From assembly GCA_022766165.1 (NCBI GenBank), contig QYLO01000015.1, forward strand, positions 1 to 52,039: 52,039 nt of DNA, read 5' to 3'. Shown here one piece after another: positions 43,542 to 51,935 of this stretch (position 1 is its first letter; every line of letters starts with the position of its first letter). The notes under the pieces were generated by a model. That model ran no database searches. It saw nothing but the letters and a program-made list of their open reading frames with translations, and had not been told where the DNA came from. The DNA comes from Candidatus Electrothrix gigas (GTDB taxonomy: Bacteria > Desulfobacterota > Desulfobulbia > Desulfobulbales > Desulfobulbaceae). Both the position numbers and the translations under genes were made by a program.

Positions 43542-43620
43542 GTAGGGGAGAATCCCTGTGTTTGCTCTTTGCTCTTATCCTTATATATCGGGCGCAGGCA
43601 GAGAGGGATTGGTTCCCTAC
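43542..43620. repeat. GTAGGGG palindromic repeat between DUF47 and pit
   Basis: The left arm reads GTAGGGGAGAATCCCTGTG and the right arm, reverse-complemented, reads GTAGGGAACCAATCCCTC, so it is a diverged copy of the 61-bp repeat at 10173-10233, here with a longer middle. A smaller hairpin, GCCCGCTT/AAGCAGGC, sits just before it at 43520-43538. Confidence 0.7.
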
Positions 43621-43635
43621 TAACGGAGGAGTATA

Positions 43636-44901
43636 ATGGAAGTAATAGCAGCCCACGGAACAATTCTGATCATACTGGCGATGATTTTTGGTCTGTACAT
43701 GACCTGGGGCGTTGGGGCCAATGATCTGGCCAATGCCATGGGAACTTCAGTTGGTGCAGGCGCAGTTACTGTCAAGCAGGCTATTTGTATTGCTATAGTA
43801 TTTGAATTTGCCGGTGCTGTACTGGCAGGTGGACATGTTACCAAAACAATCCGTAAGGGGATCATTGATCCAAGCGGGATTGTAGATCAACCGGAGATAT
43901 TGGTCTATGGCATGTTGGCTGCTCTGTTAGCCGCCGCTGTCTGGTTAATGGTGGCCTCGGCAAAGGGTTGGCCAGTCTCTACTACCCATTCCATCGTGGG
44001 TGCCTTGGTCGGTTTTGCCCTTGTCGGCATTGGGCCTGATGCTGTGAACTGGGGTAAAATCGGTAAGATCGTCGCAAGCTGGGTCGTTTCTCCGGCTGTC
44101 GGAGGAACCATTTCCTTTCTCTTGGTCATGAGTACCAGGAAGTTAATCTTTGACACAGAGAATCCTCTGAAAAATGCCAAAAGATATGCTCCAATCTATA
44201 TTTTTCTGGTTGGCTTTATCATCTCTCTGGTCACCCTGTTTAAGGGATTAAAGCATTTGCATATTGATCTGAGTGCTGGTCAGAGCCTTGCCGCAGCTCT
44301 GTTTATCGGTTTTCTGACCGCCTTATTGGGTTGGTCTCTGGTTCGTAAGGTGGCAGAAGATCCTGCTGCGGATCGGGACTTTCACTTTGCCAGCGTGGAA
44401 AAGGTTTTTACTCCTATGATGCTGTTTACGGCCTGTTCAATGGCCTTTGCTCACGGTTCCAATGATGTGGCTAACGGTATTGGGCCGCTGGCTGCGGTGG
44501 TCAGTATTGTTTCCTCGGGTGGTGAAGTTATGCAGAAATCCGAGATGCCGATTTGGATTCTCCTCCTTGGTGGCGGTGGTATCGTAGCTGGCTTGGTGAC
44601 GTTGGGCTACCGGGTCATGCTCACTGTTGGTACGAAGATCACCGAATTAACCCCTTCCCGTGGTTTTTGTGCGGAACTGGCTGCGGCCTCTACAGTGGTG
44701 CTGGCCTCTCGAACCGGTCTCCCCGTGTCCACCACGCATATCTTGGTGGGTTCTGTGCTGGGTGTGGGTTTAGCTCGTGGTATCGGTGCGTTGGACCTGC
44801 GGGTGGTGTTCAATATTATCATCTCCTGGCTGGTCACCTTGCCAGCAGGGGCTTTTATGGCTATGATTTTCTTCTTTATTTTAAAGGGAATCTTTAGCTA
44901 A
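43636..44901 (+). CDS. pit: Inorganic phosphate transporter, Pit family
   Basis: The 421-residue protein has about ten membrane segments and the two inverted signature repeats of the family: GANDLANAMGTSVGAGAV at about 28-45 and GSNDVANGIGPLAAV at about 275-289. Both halves also carry the P-V-S-T-T-H motif (WPVSTTHSIVGALVG and LPVSTTHILVGSVLG). Pit proteins carry metal-phosphate with protons (or sodium in related forms) and are low-affinity, high-capacity. Position after the DUF47 regulator is the usual pairing. A GGAGGAG precedes the ATG. Confidence 0.95.
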   Translation: MEVIAAHGTILIILAMIFGLYMTWGVGANDLANAMGTSVGAGAVTVKQAICIAIVFEFAGAVLAGGHVTKTIRKGIIDPSGIVDQPEILVYGMLAALLAAAVWLMVASAKGWPVSTTHSIVGALVGFALVGIGPDAVNWGKIGKIVASWVVSPAVGGTISFLLVMSTRKLIFDTENPLKNAKRYAPIYIFLVGFIISLVTLFKGLKHLHIDLSAGQSLAAALFIGFLTALLGWSLVRKVAEDPAADRDFHFASVEKVFTPMMLFTACSMAFAHGSNDVANGIGPLAAVVSIVSSGGEVMQKSEMPIWILLLGGGGIVAGLVTLGYRVMLTVGTKITELTPSRGFCAELAAASTVVLASRTGLPVSTTHILVGSVLGVGLARGIGALDLRVVFNIIISWLVTLPAGAFMAMIFFFILKGIFS

Positions 44902-44916
44902 CCCTGTATTAATCTC

Positions 44917-44941
44917 ATCCCTCTCCGCTGGGGAGGGGGAT
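44917..44941 (+). terminator. Hairpin after pit
   Basis: ATCCCTCTCC at 44917-44926 pairs with GGGAGGGGGAT at 44931-44941, 15 bases past the pit stop. The core is the same hairpin as in the dispersed repeat copies A and B. The downstream sequence is AT-rich but lacks a long T-run, so it may be a repeat used as a terminator. Confidence 0.65.
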
Positions 44942-45024
44942 AAATTTATTATTCTGAATTATTCTGAGCTGAAACAACTTATTTGCTGAATAATATCATA
45001 AAAAACGGGTTCATCAAGTTGCAG

Positions 45025-46485
45025 CTATTTTTCAATCCCACCAAGGCAAAGATATTTCTGTTCCAGGTATTCGTCAATACCATATTTTGATCCCTCACGC
45101 CCAATACCTGACTCCTTGATGCCGCCAAAGGGCGCAGTTTCTGTTGACATGATACCTGTATTCACGCCAACCATACCGTATTCCAATGCCTCAGACACGC
45201 GCCAGCACCGACCAATATCCTTGCTAAAAAAGTATGATGCCAGGCCATAGGGGCTATCATTGGCCAAGGCAACAGCCTCTTCTTCTGTAGAAAAAGAAAA
45301 GAGCGGGGCCACCGGGCCAAAGGTTTCCTCATAGGCGATCTGCATTTCTGTGGTTACATCTAAAAGAATGGTTGGTTCAAAAAAGAAACCAGTCTCCCCA
45401 ACCCTTTTGCCGCCAGAGCCAAGGCGGGCTCCTTTTCCCAAGGCATCTTGAATCTGCTCCTCCACTTTGTGGATTGCATTCAAATCAATAAGTGGCCCCT
45501 GATTTACGCCCTCATCAAAACCACTTCCCACCTTGAGTTGTCCCTGCACAGCCTGAATCAGCTTTTCTGCAAAGGCATCATAGATCTCTTCCTGAACAAT
45601 AAAGCGATTAGCACAAACACAGGTCTGCCCGGAGTTGCGGTATTTTGAGGCAACAGCATTGCTTACAGCCTCATCCAGATCCGCATCGTCAAACACAATA
45701 AACGGAGCATGTCCACCCAACTCTAAGGAGATTTTTTTAACCGTGTCTGCACATTGCCGCATCAGCATTTTGCCAATTTCCGTGGAACCGGTAAAGCTGA
45801 GTTTTCGCACGGTTGCGCTCTCTGTTAAGGCTCCACCGATTTCCGAGGCTGATCCGGTCAGGACATGAAAAACACCTGCTGGCATCCCGGCCTCTTCAGC
45901 AAGTTGCGCCAAAGCCAAGGCAGAGAGTGGGGTTTGGCTGGCTGGTTTCACAATCACTGGACAACCGGCAGCCAAGGCAGGAGCCGCTTTTCGGGTAATC
46001 ATCGCAGAGGGAAAGTTCCACGGAGTAATAGCCGCACAGACACCAACGGGCTGCTTTAAGACAATGATCCGTTTTCCCGGTTGGGCCATAGGAATCGTAT
46101 CCCCGTAAACCCGTTTTGCCTCCTCAGCAAACCACTCGACAAAACTAGCTGCGTAGAGAATTTCCCCTTGTGACTCGATCAGCGGTTTACCCTGTTCAGC
46201 GGTCATGATTGTGGCTAAATCTTCCTGATTGGCAATGATCAGATCATACCAGCGCCGAATAATCCGAGAACGTTCATGAGCTGTTTTCCTCTTCCAAGCA
46301 GGCCAAGCAGCTTTGGCACCTTCTATAGCCTCAAGCGTTTCTTTGCGGCCCAAAGAGGGAACAGAGCCGATCAAGGCACCATCTGCCGGATTATATACGG
46401 CAATATTTTTTTCTTCTTGAGAAGAAACCCAATTCCCGTTCAGAAAACAACGTGTGCAAAGCAAATCTTTATTTTTTAAAATCAT
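45025..46485 (-). CDS. gabD: NAD(P)-dependent aldehyde dehydrogenase, succinate-semialdehyde type
   Basis: The 486-residue enzyme has the catalytic Cys289 in NSGQTCVCANRF, Glu255 in ELGGHAPFIVFDDADLDEA, and Asn156 in TPWNFPSAM, with the FTGSTEIGK cofactor loop at about 231-239. The CVCANRF motif and overall match point to succinate-semialdehyde dehydrogenase (GabD), though related glutarate-semialdehyde enzymes look alike. The start is the ATG at 46485; a TTG lies just before it. The gene stands alone, and no gabT is beside it. Confidence 0.88.
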   Translation of the reverse strand: MILKNKDLLCTRCFLNGNWVSSQEEKNIAVYNPADGALIGSVPSLGRKETLEAIEGAKAAWPAWKRKTAHERSRIIRRWYDLIIANQEDLATIMTAEQGKPLIESQGEILYAASFVEWFAEEAKRVYGDTIPMAQPGKRIIVLKQPVGVCAAITPWNFPSAMITRKAAPALAAGCPVIVKPASQTPLSALALAQLAEEAGMPAGVFHVLTGSASEIGGALTESATVRKLSFTGSTEIGKMLMRQCADTVKKISLELGGHAPFIVFDDADLDEAVSNAVASKYRNSGQTCVCANRFIVQEEIYDAFAEKLIQAVQGQLKVGSGFDEGVNQGPLIDLNAIHKVEEQIQDALGKGARLGSGGKRVGETGFFFEPTILLDVTTEMQIAYEETFGPVAPLFSFSTEEEAVALANDSPYGLASYFFSKDIGRCWRVSEALEYGMVGVNTGIMSTETAPFGGIKESGIGREGSKYGIDEYLEQKYLCLGGIEK

Positions 46486-46632
46486 CAAAAAAACTCCAAC
46501 ATATTAAAAGAAAAATATTTTTTAAACTTCAAACTGTATGATACAGCAGCATCTACTTTGTTCTGATAAAAAAAGAAAAATTTATGGACGGATATATTGG
46601 AAAATTTTAAGGGATTTAAAAGATTAAAAAAA

Positions 46633-48204
46633 TCAAGACGTTTCCTGCTCCAGTCCCAGTACGCTGAATGTCGGAACAGAGTATTGTACACCTTTCAGAA
46701 CCATCTTGCCCACATCTTTTACCACGACCCTTTTATCAGTCTGTTTTTTCTTTATATCTTCAAGAACCTTGTCAGTAATATATATTCTGGAAGACGTTGC
46801 CTTAGAGGCCAGACGCTGGGCAATATTCACCTCTGTGCCAATAACGGTGTAATCCAGACGTCTTGCCGAACCCACATTGCCGAGAAACATCTCTCCCCGG
46901 GTCACGGCAAAACCAAGATCAATGGTGGTAAAAAAAGGATCTCGTGTCTGCCACTCGTCTTTAAGAACAGCAAAACGTTTCTGGATTGCAAGAGCCGTTT
47001 CTATGGCAGTAAGTGATGGATTATCAAGTTCTATCAAAGCACCAAAAACGGCCAGAACAGCATCTCCCATGAACTTATCTACAGTTCCACGGTATTCGAA
47101 AATCGTTTCAGTAAAAACCTGAAAAAACTCATTGAGAAAATCGCGCAGAACAGCTAAGGGAATCTCCTGAACCATCCCGGTAAAATTACGAATATCTGCA
47201 AAAAGGACTGTTGCATCCTTTACCTCACCAAGACCGGTAGTCAGAGCGGCATCACTGGCAAGGAGTACCTCAGCCACCTCCGGAGCAACATACTGTTCCA
47301 GCAGGGCCTGCAATCTGGCTTCTTGGGCCACTGATTCAAAGGCATGGACGTTTTCTATGGCTAAGGCAGCTTGCGTACTAAAAATACCGAGGATCTCAAT
47401 ATCTGAATCAGCAAAACGAATATCACCATCTGTATAACTGACATTTAAAACACCGAGAATTTTATCGCGAACGATCATGGGAAAGGAAACAGCTGAAACA
47501 ATCTCTGGTCGTTTCAACAGATCAGCAAACCTTGAATCACGCTGCGTTTCCTGATTCAAGATAACCGGTGTACGTTCTTGAAAAACACGACCGGCAATCT
47601 TGTCGCCTGGTTTTATTCTAATCTTGTCAATCATTTCTTGGGGTATACCACGGGAAGCAGCAATCCGCAGAACCCCTTCGTTCTCGTCATAGAGCATCAC
47701 AGAGAGGCTATCCGCAGCCGTCTGATCACCAATAACATTGAGCAGACTCTCCAGCACATCGGGTTGACTGGTGGAGGACATAAAATGCTCACCCAAACCG
47801 TATAAAGGGAGGAGAGCTCGGAGTCGGGCATTTTCTTCTCGAAGAGCAGCAGACTCCATTTCTTTGGCAATCCTGTCACAGACCTGATCTGGATCAAGGG
47901 GAGGGCTAAACAGTCCAGAAAAACCGCTGTCCATTGCTGCCGGACACAAGGTCCCAGCAGATTCTCGATCAACTATTAAAAAACCCAACAGACCTGGACG
48001 TGCAGCACGAAGGCTATCAAACAGTTCAAGACCACTTGCTCCGGGCAGATCCTGGACAACAAGGACAACTCTAACCGGTTGATGAATGCAGATATTCAAG
48101 GCTTCATAGGCAAAGCACCAGTCTACATCATATTCATGTAAAATATCAACCACCTGCTGACAAAGATGAGGCTCGTCTGCAATCAACAGGATATCCGGCA
48201 CCAT
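46633..48204 (-). CDS. Class III adenylate/guanylate cyclase with receiver-like and GAF domains
   Basis: The 523-residue protein has a receiver-like domain at about 1-118, a GAF domain at about 145-285 (SVMLYDENEGVLRIAASRGI, FPMIVRDKILGVLNVSY) and a class III cyclase domain at about 325-510. The cyclase keeps metal-binding Asp337 (LFADIRNFTG) and Asp381 (KFMGDAVLAVFG), with TVIGTEVNIAQRLAS following. The receiver is probably not phosphorylated: where Asp is expected (VVLVVQDLPGASG) the position 4 before the Pro is Val, so it may act as a dimer or protein-binding module. Product is cAMP or cGMP; the residue that fixes base choice cannot be judged reliably here. It stands as a single gene. Confidence 0.85.
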   Translation of the reverse strand: MVPDILLIADEPHLCQQVVDILHEYDVDWCFAYEALNICIHQPVRVVLVVQDLPGASGLELFDSLRAARPGLLGFLIVDRESAGTLCPAAMDSGFSGLFSPPLDPDQVCDRIAKEMESAALREENARLRALLPLYGLGEHFMSSTSQPDVLESLLNVIGDQTAADSLSVMLYDENEGVLRIAASRGIPQEMIDKIRIKPGDKIAGRVFQERTPVILNQETQRDSRFADLLKRPEIVSAVSFPMIVRDKILGVLNVSYTDGDIRFADSDIEILGIFSTQAALAIENVHAFESVAQEARLQALLEQYVAPEVAEVLLASDAALTTGLGEVKDATVLFADIRNFTGMVQEIPLAVLRDFLNEFFQVFTETIFEYRGTVDKFMGDAVLAVFGALIELDNPSLTAIETALAIQKRFAVLKDEWQTRDPFFTTIDLGFAVTRGEMFLGNVGSARRLDYTVIGTEVNIAQRLASKATSSRIYITDKVLEDIKKKQTDKRVVVKDVGKMVLKGVQYSVPTFSVLGLEQETS

Positions 48205-48439
48205 TATAAATACTCTTTGGACAATTTTTAACTGATAAACAACTAATCAAGAGGAATCGTAGCAAGATACCATCAAACTCACAACAGCCCTATTTTTTCT
48301 TTCTCAGGAGAGAACTCTATCAACAACATTCTACCATCCAGCCTCTGACAAGGCAACAACGGCGATTAATTATCGTCCGTCCTTTATCTTTTACCGGTTC
48401 GGTATCATACTATACATAATATTCCATCGGAAAAGAAAG

Positions 48440-48547
48440 CTATCCGCAATCAAGCATATCCAGCAGCTCCGGGACATTGCGGGCATTGGTGAGGCCGGTC
48501 TGGTAGCGGTTCAGGCGATCTTCGATGGAATGATACGGTGCTGGCAT
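48440..48547 (-). CDS. Small ORF of 35 residues with a strong ribosome binding site
   Basis: ATG at 48547 is preceded by GGAGGACACC, a very good ribosome binding site. The product, beginning MPAPYHSIEDRLNRYQTG and ending PELLDMLDCG, is amphipathic and ends at TAG. The RLNRYQTGLTNA stretch resembles the start of a longer helical family I recall from related bacteria, so this may be a truncated remnant. It lies just downstream (on its strand) of a minisatellite. Too short to be listed by most gene callers. Confidence 0.45.
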   Translation of the reverse strand: MPAPYHSIEDRLNRYQTGLTNARNVPELLDMLDCG

Positions 48548-48615
48548 GGTGTCCTCCTGAATTGGGTTGAGGGAAGGATTTCCCGGATGATGAGCGGGTG
48601 CAGGGGGAGAAAATG

Positions 48616-48815
48616 GCGTTGCAGTGCTGCAGAACCGTTTTCTCCCGCTCCAGAACGAGTTTTTCCTGCTCCAGAATGATTTTCTCCTACTACGGAACGA
48701 CCTTTTCCCGCTACAGGATGAGTTCTGCCTGCTCCGGAACCTCTTTCTCCTGCTTCAGGGTGATTTCTGCCGCTTCGGGAAGGGTTTCTCCCGTTGCAGC
48801 GAGGGGTTCTCCTCT
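48616..48815. repeat. Degenerate 21-bp minisatellite, about nine to ten units
   Basis: Units of 21 bp carry CTCCAGAA or a variant at 48627, 48648, 48669, 48690, 48711, 48732 and 48753, then drift at 48773 and beyond. The unit reads roughly TTTCTCCTGCTCCAGAATGAT. Because 21 is a multiple of three and stops are absent, two plus-strand frames stay open (LLQNDFL-type heptads), but no gene context supports them. There are no spacers, so it is not a CRISPR. Confidence 0.85.
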
Positions 48816-48876
48816 AGCAGAAAATGTTTTTGCTGGTGCAGTGCGTTTTTGTTTTTCTCAAACAGAACTACTTTGC

Positions 48877-49866
48877 TTAACATTTTATGTATAGCCCATG
48901 CGAAGCAATAGAAAAGCTATCTTTATCCGTTTTTTTATCCGGTTGCGGCTTATAAAAAGATTTTTTAGCACTTTCATAAAGTACGTTTCCTTTTTCTCGC
49001 GAAAAAAAATAGGCAAATTGTAGTGTAGGAAGCAGATCAACCATTTTTATGTCAAATATGTCATCAGGGCGACCATAGTATATTTTGCAATTATATTTCT
49101 TTCTATCAATTTCTTGTTTAAGGCTTGATACTTTGCTTGCAAGAAGTGTATTGCTCTGATCGTGAAGTATAATAAGCAATTCGTTAGCGTTAGGCATATA
49201 TTCATTTTTTATATCTAGAATATTTGATATTGAATTTTCAATGATCTTTTTAATGGATTTTGCATCACACTTAAACAGTGTAAGATATTTCTCACCAGTT
49301 TTGTCTGTTTTTATTTCCAATGGATATACATTGCCTTGAGTAAAATCTGAGAAATGTTTGGAGCATTTTCTCATTAACCATTTAATATATTTTGAGGTAA
49401 CGGGCGGTACTCCTGCTTCTTTTTTCTGAAATATCGTTTGGTTGTTTTTCCAAAGAAAGTTGTAAAGTCCACCTTGCGTAGTAACAATATGCTTCTGTTT
49501 GATTAATTTTCCCTTATCATTTGCGAAAAAATCAAGTTCGACCCTGCCGTACCAGTTAGATTCAAAAATAGACTCTGCTTGGGGAGTTCCTTTCTTTATG
49601 ACAGCTCTTGGCGGAAATGTTACTTGTAGACAAGAAGTTAAATGTTTTACAGCTTCAGACCACGGAGAAAGATAACCATTTCTTGTGTTGTAAAACGTAT
49701 CGCCCTCTTCAAACCTACAAAAGCAAAGAGAAGATTTAAATGCACCAGGTAAGGCCCAAGAGAATAATTCAAAGAATTCAGTATCAAATTCATCTTCAGA
49801 AAGAGAACTCGTTGAGTTGTTGGTGAATAAATGTAATTGTTTTGGAAAGATATTTTCGTTCGGCAT
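48877..49866 (-). CDS. Uncharacterised 329-residue protein, downstream of the BRCT fragment
   Basis: I do not recognise the family. The protein is soluble, with no signal peptide or membrane segment. Features are a negatively charged start (LSEDEFDTEFFELF), a middle part with GRVELDFFANDKGK and GGLYNFLWKNN, and a C-terminal part with NANELLIILHDQSN and KYNCKIYYGRPDDIFDI, which has an alternating strand/helix pattern. Codon use is AT-rich. It begins 3 bases after the BRCT gene stop, so the two should form one operon. DNA repair or defence is possible by association with BRCT only. Confidence 0.6.
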   Translation of the reverse strand: MPNENIFPKQLHLFTNNSTSSLSEDEFDTEFFELFSWALPGAFKSSLCFCRFEEGDTFYNTRNGYLSPWSEAVKHLTSCLQVTFPPRAVIKKGTPQAESIFESNWYGRVELDFFANDKGKLIKQKHIVTTQGGLYNFLWKNNQTIFQKKEAGVPPVTSKYIKWLMRKCSKHFSDFTQGNVYPLEIKTDKTGEKYLTLFKCDAKSIKKIIENSISNILDIKNEYMPNANELLIILHDQSNTLLASKVSSLKQEIDRKKYNCKIYYGRPDDIFDIKMVDLLPTLQFAYFFSREKGNVLYESAKKSFYKPQPDKKTDKDSFSIASHGLYIKC

Positions 49867-49869
49867 TTT

Positions 49870-50175
49870 TTAGGCTCCTTCTGGGATTTCACCTGTTTGC
49901 AGCATTGTTTTGAATTGTGACTCGTTCAATATTATCACACCGTGATGACGAGCCTTTTCAATTTTTTTAGGCCCAGCATTATAACCACAACATAGAAATT
50001 CAAGATTTATTGTTACTGCGCCACGAACAACCATACCTTCTGACTCTGCTAACTCAACAAGTTTTATTTTGTCTGCTTTTTTGAACCCTGTAAAACAAAT
50101 CTCAGGTGCAGAAGTATTACTTCTTCTTGTAGAGACACGACTCGCTTGTGATTTTTGAGTTAGAGATGAATTTTC
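49870..50175 (-). pseudogene. BRCT-domain protein, 5' end removed by an insertion sequence
   Basis: The frame encodes a complete-looking BRCT domain (EICFTGFKKADKIKLVELAE, GMVVRGAVTINLEFLCCG, ARHHGVIILNESQF) preceded by a Ser/Thr-rich linker. BRCT domains bind phosphopeptides or DNA ends and, in bacteria, end DNA ligases and DnaQ-type exonucleases. The frame continues right into the insertion-sequence end at 50176, where the only start is a TTG, and there is no ATG before the middle of the domain. So the gene is probably the 3' piece of a longer one whose 5' part lies beyond position 52039. Alternatively it starts at a cryptic codon in the insertion sequence. Confidence 0.65.
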
Positions 50176-50299
50176 GGCATGCTTCAAATCCGGATTGACA
50201 CTTTTCCAGAAAGTTACTCATAACGTTGCGACAAACGGCTTGGTTCGGTTATTATGACGGCAGATATTTTTTAATCCACAATCGAACCAACATCGCTTT

Positions 50300-51892
50300 A
50301 TGTTTCCCATACTATCTGAAATACCCGCAGTTGTTGATACCACGAATAATGTTTTTGGCAACAAATTTCTTCGTCGTCCCGATATAACGACTTTTGACCG
50401 ACTGCAAATTGCTTACGAGGCACTTTGCGCTCAAATATTAGGCAATTGGGGTGCAATATCCGCGCTGGCCAGATATCACAATATTTCCAGAACGTTTATT
50501 TATGACACCCTGGCGACTTTCGAGGAGATTGTCGAACTCACGTTTGGTGAATCTTCGCAACCAGCTGATATCAAAAGTGAGAACAAGAAAAACGCTGTTG
50601 AAGTAATGCTTTTGTTACGACTTGAGGGGAAATGCGGCGTAGGCCCCATCTCAACAATAATGAAGCGTCTCAATCACCGCTTTTCCGGACAAGGCACTGT
50701 AAGTGAGTATTTAAATCATATCGGCTCACTTGTTCCGTCTGGACTCATGACTGAAGACAATGTACGGCTTGTCTTTTTGAGCGATGAGATTTTTTCCGGC
50801 AACATCCCTATCTTAATCACTGTCGATCCAATCAGTTCCGCAATTTTAAAAATCGAACTGGTCGATAAACGGCGTGCCGAAGAATGGAGCAGGCATTGGC
50901 TATGTCTTAAAAAAAACGGATTTGAAGCAATTTATTATGTTACCGACGAAGGTTCCGGACTCTGTTCAGCCCACGAGAATCTTTTTACAGGTGCCATGAG
51001 GCAGCCGGATACATTTCATGCTGTTGCCTATCGACTCGGAGGGCGTTTAGAGCGTCTGGAAGAATCAGCTTACAAAGCAATCGCTTATGAATATGATCGT
51101 AAAGAAAAAATCCTTTCCGCGAAATCGGAAGACGTTGTCAGCAAGCGAACCGAGAAGTATGAACAAGCGTGTGATAAGGCAGAAAAGGCTATGGGGCTTT
51201 ATGACAGTTTCTCCTATCTCTATGGCTGTATTCTTAACGAGATGAAGCCTTTTCGCCATAACGGGGAGTTAAGAAATCGTCAGCAGGCAGAGGAGAATAT
51301 TCAGGCGGCTCTTGAGATGATAACATCCCTTGGTCACGAAAAAATTAACGATGCCGTTAACAAAATAAGGCGCATCATGCCGACCCTGCTCAATTATTTC
51401 GATATCGCCCGCGAGATACGAGAAGGGCTTGATAAGCTGGCGATTGACCAGAACGCCCTGTCATCGCTCTGTTTAGCATGGCAACATCATAAGGCTGTAA
51501 TCAAATCCAAAAAGACGGACCGCCGTAAAAAATGCGCGGACAGAGAGCAAAGGTGTCTTGAATTCGCCGAAGGGTATCTTCAGGAAAAATTTGAGATTAT
51601 CAAAGAGCGTGTATACAGCGAGTTGGATGCGATTGTGCAGAGTTCGGCTATGGTGGAGTGTATCAACTCCATTATTCGTCCGTACCTGAACACTTCACGG
51701 GGACAGGTCAATCAGAATATGCTCAACTTGATCGCTTTTTATCATAATAACAGACGGTACCGTGCAGGAAAACGCGCTAATAAAACCCCGATGGAGATTC
51801 TGACAGGCAAAAAACAGGATAAGGACTGGACAGAGCTGCTGTTTGATTTGCTTGAGGAGAAAGATCCTCAATTTTTCTCAGCAGCAGCCTGA
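50300..51892 (+). CDS. DDE-type transposase
   Basis: The 530-residue protein has an N-terminal helix-turn-helix region (about 45-75, GAISALARYHNISRTFIYD) and a DDE catalytic core: first Asp in ILITVDP at about residue 177, second Asp in YYVTDEGSG at about 217, and the Glu in MVECINSIIRPYLN at about 453. The tail reads FYHNNRRYRAGKRANKTPMEIL, typical of the end of such cores. The frame is intact, so the element may be active. A long insertion (about 250-440) of helices separates the second Asp from the Glu. It is the only gene of the element. Confidence 0.88.
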   Translation: MFPILSEIPAVVDTTNNVFGNKFLRRPDITTFDRLQIAYEALCAQILGNWGAISALARYHNISRTFIYDTLATFEEIVELTFGESSQPADIKSENKKNAVEVMLLLRLEGKCGVGPISTIMKRLNHRFSGQGTVSEYLNHIGSLVPSGLMTEDNVRLVFLSDEIFSGNIPILITVDPISSAILKIELVDKRRAEEWSRHWLCLKKNGFEAIYYVTDEGSGLCSAHENLFTGAMRQPDTFHAVAYRLGGRLERLEESAYKAIAYEYDRKEKILSAKSEDVVSKRTEKYEQACDKAEKAMGLYDSFSYLYGCILNEMKPFRHNGELRNRQQAEENIQAALEMITSLGHEKINDAVNKIRRIMPTLLNYFDIAREIREGLDKLAIDQNALSSLCLAWQHHKAVIKSKKTDRRKKCADREQRCLEFAEGYLQEKFEIIKERVYSELDAIVQSSAMVECINSIIRPYLNTSRGQVNQNMLNLIAFYHNNRRYRAGKRANKTPMEILTGKKQDKDWTELLFDLLEEKDPQFFSAAA

Positions 51893-51903
51893 AATTATAC
51901 CTC

Positions 51904-51935
51904 AACGGTTTCTGATTTTCAGCTAAGAAACCGTT
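51904..51935 (+). terminator. Perfect 10-bp hairpin after the transposase
   Basis: AACGGTTTCT at 51904-51913 pairs perfectly with AGAAACCGTT at 51926-51935. It begins 12 bases past the transposase stop. There is no T-run afterwards, so it may stop transcripts weakly or bind the transposase. Confidence 0.55.

Noticed and set aside
46597..47016. 139-codon plus-strand ORF
   Set aside because: It is mostly antisense to the cyclase catalytic domain, which is firmly recognised.
48616..48815. CRISPR array
   Set aside because: The repeats abut with no unique spacers, the units are only 21 bp and degenerate, and no cas gene is near.
48598..48911. Two long overlapping plus-strand ORFs across the minisatellite
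   Set aside because: The 21-bp period lacks stops in several frames, so open frames are expected by chance; no ribosome binding site or conserved domain.
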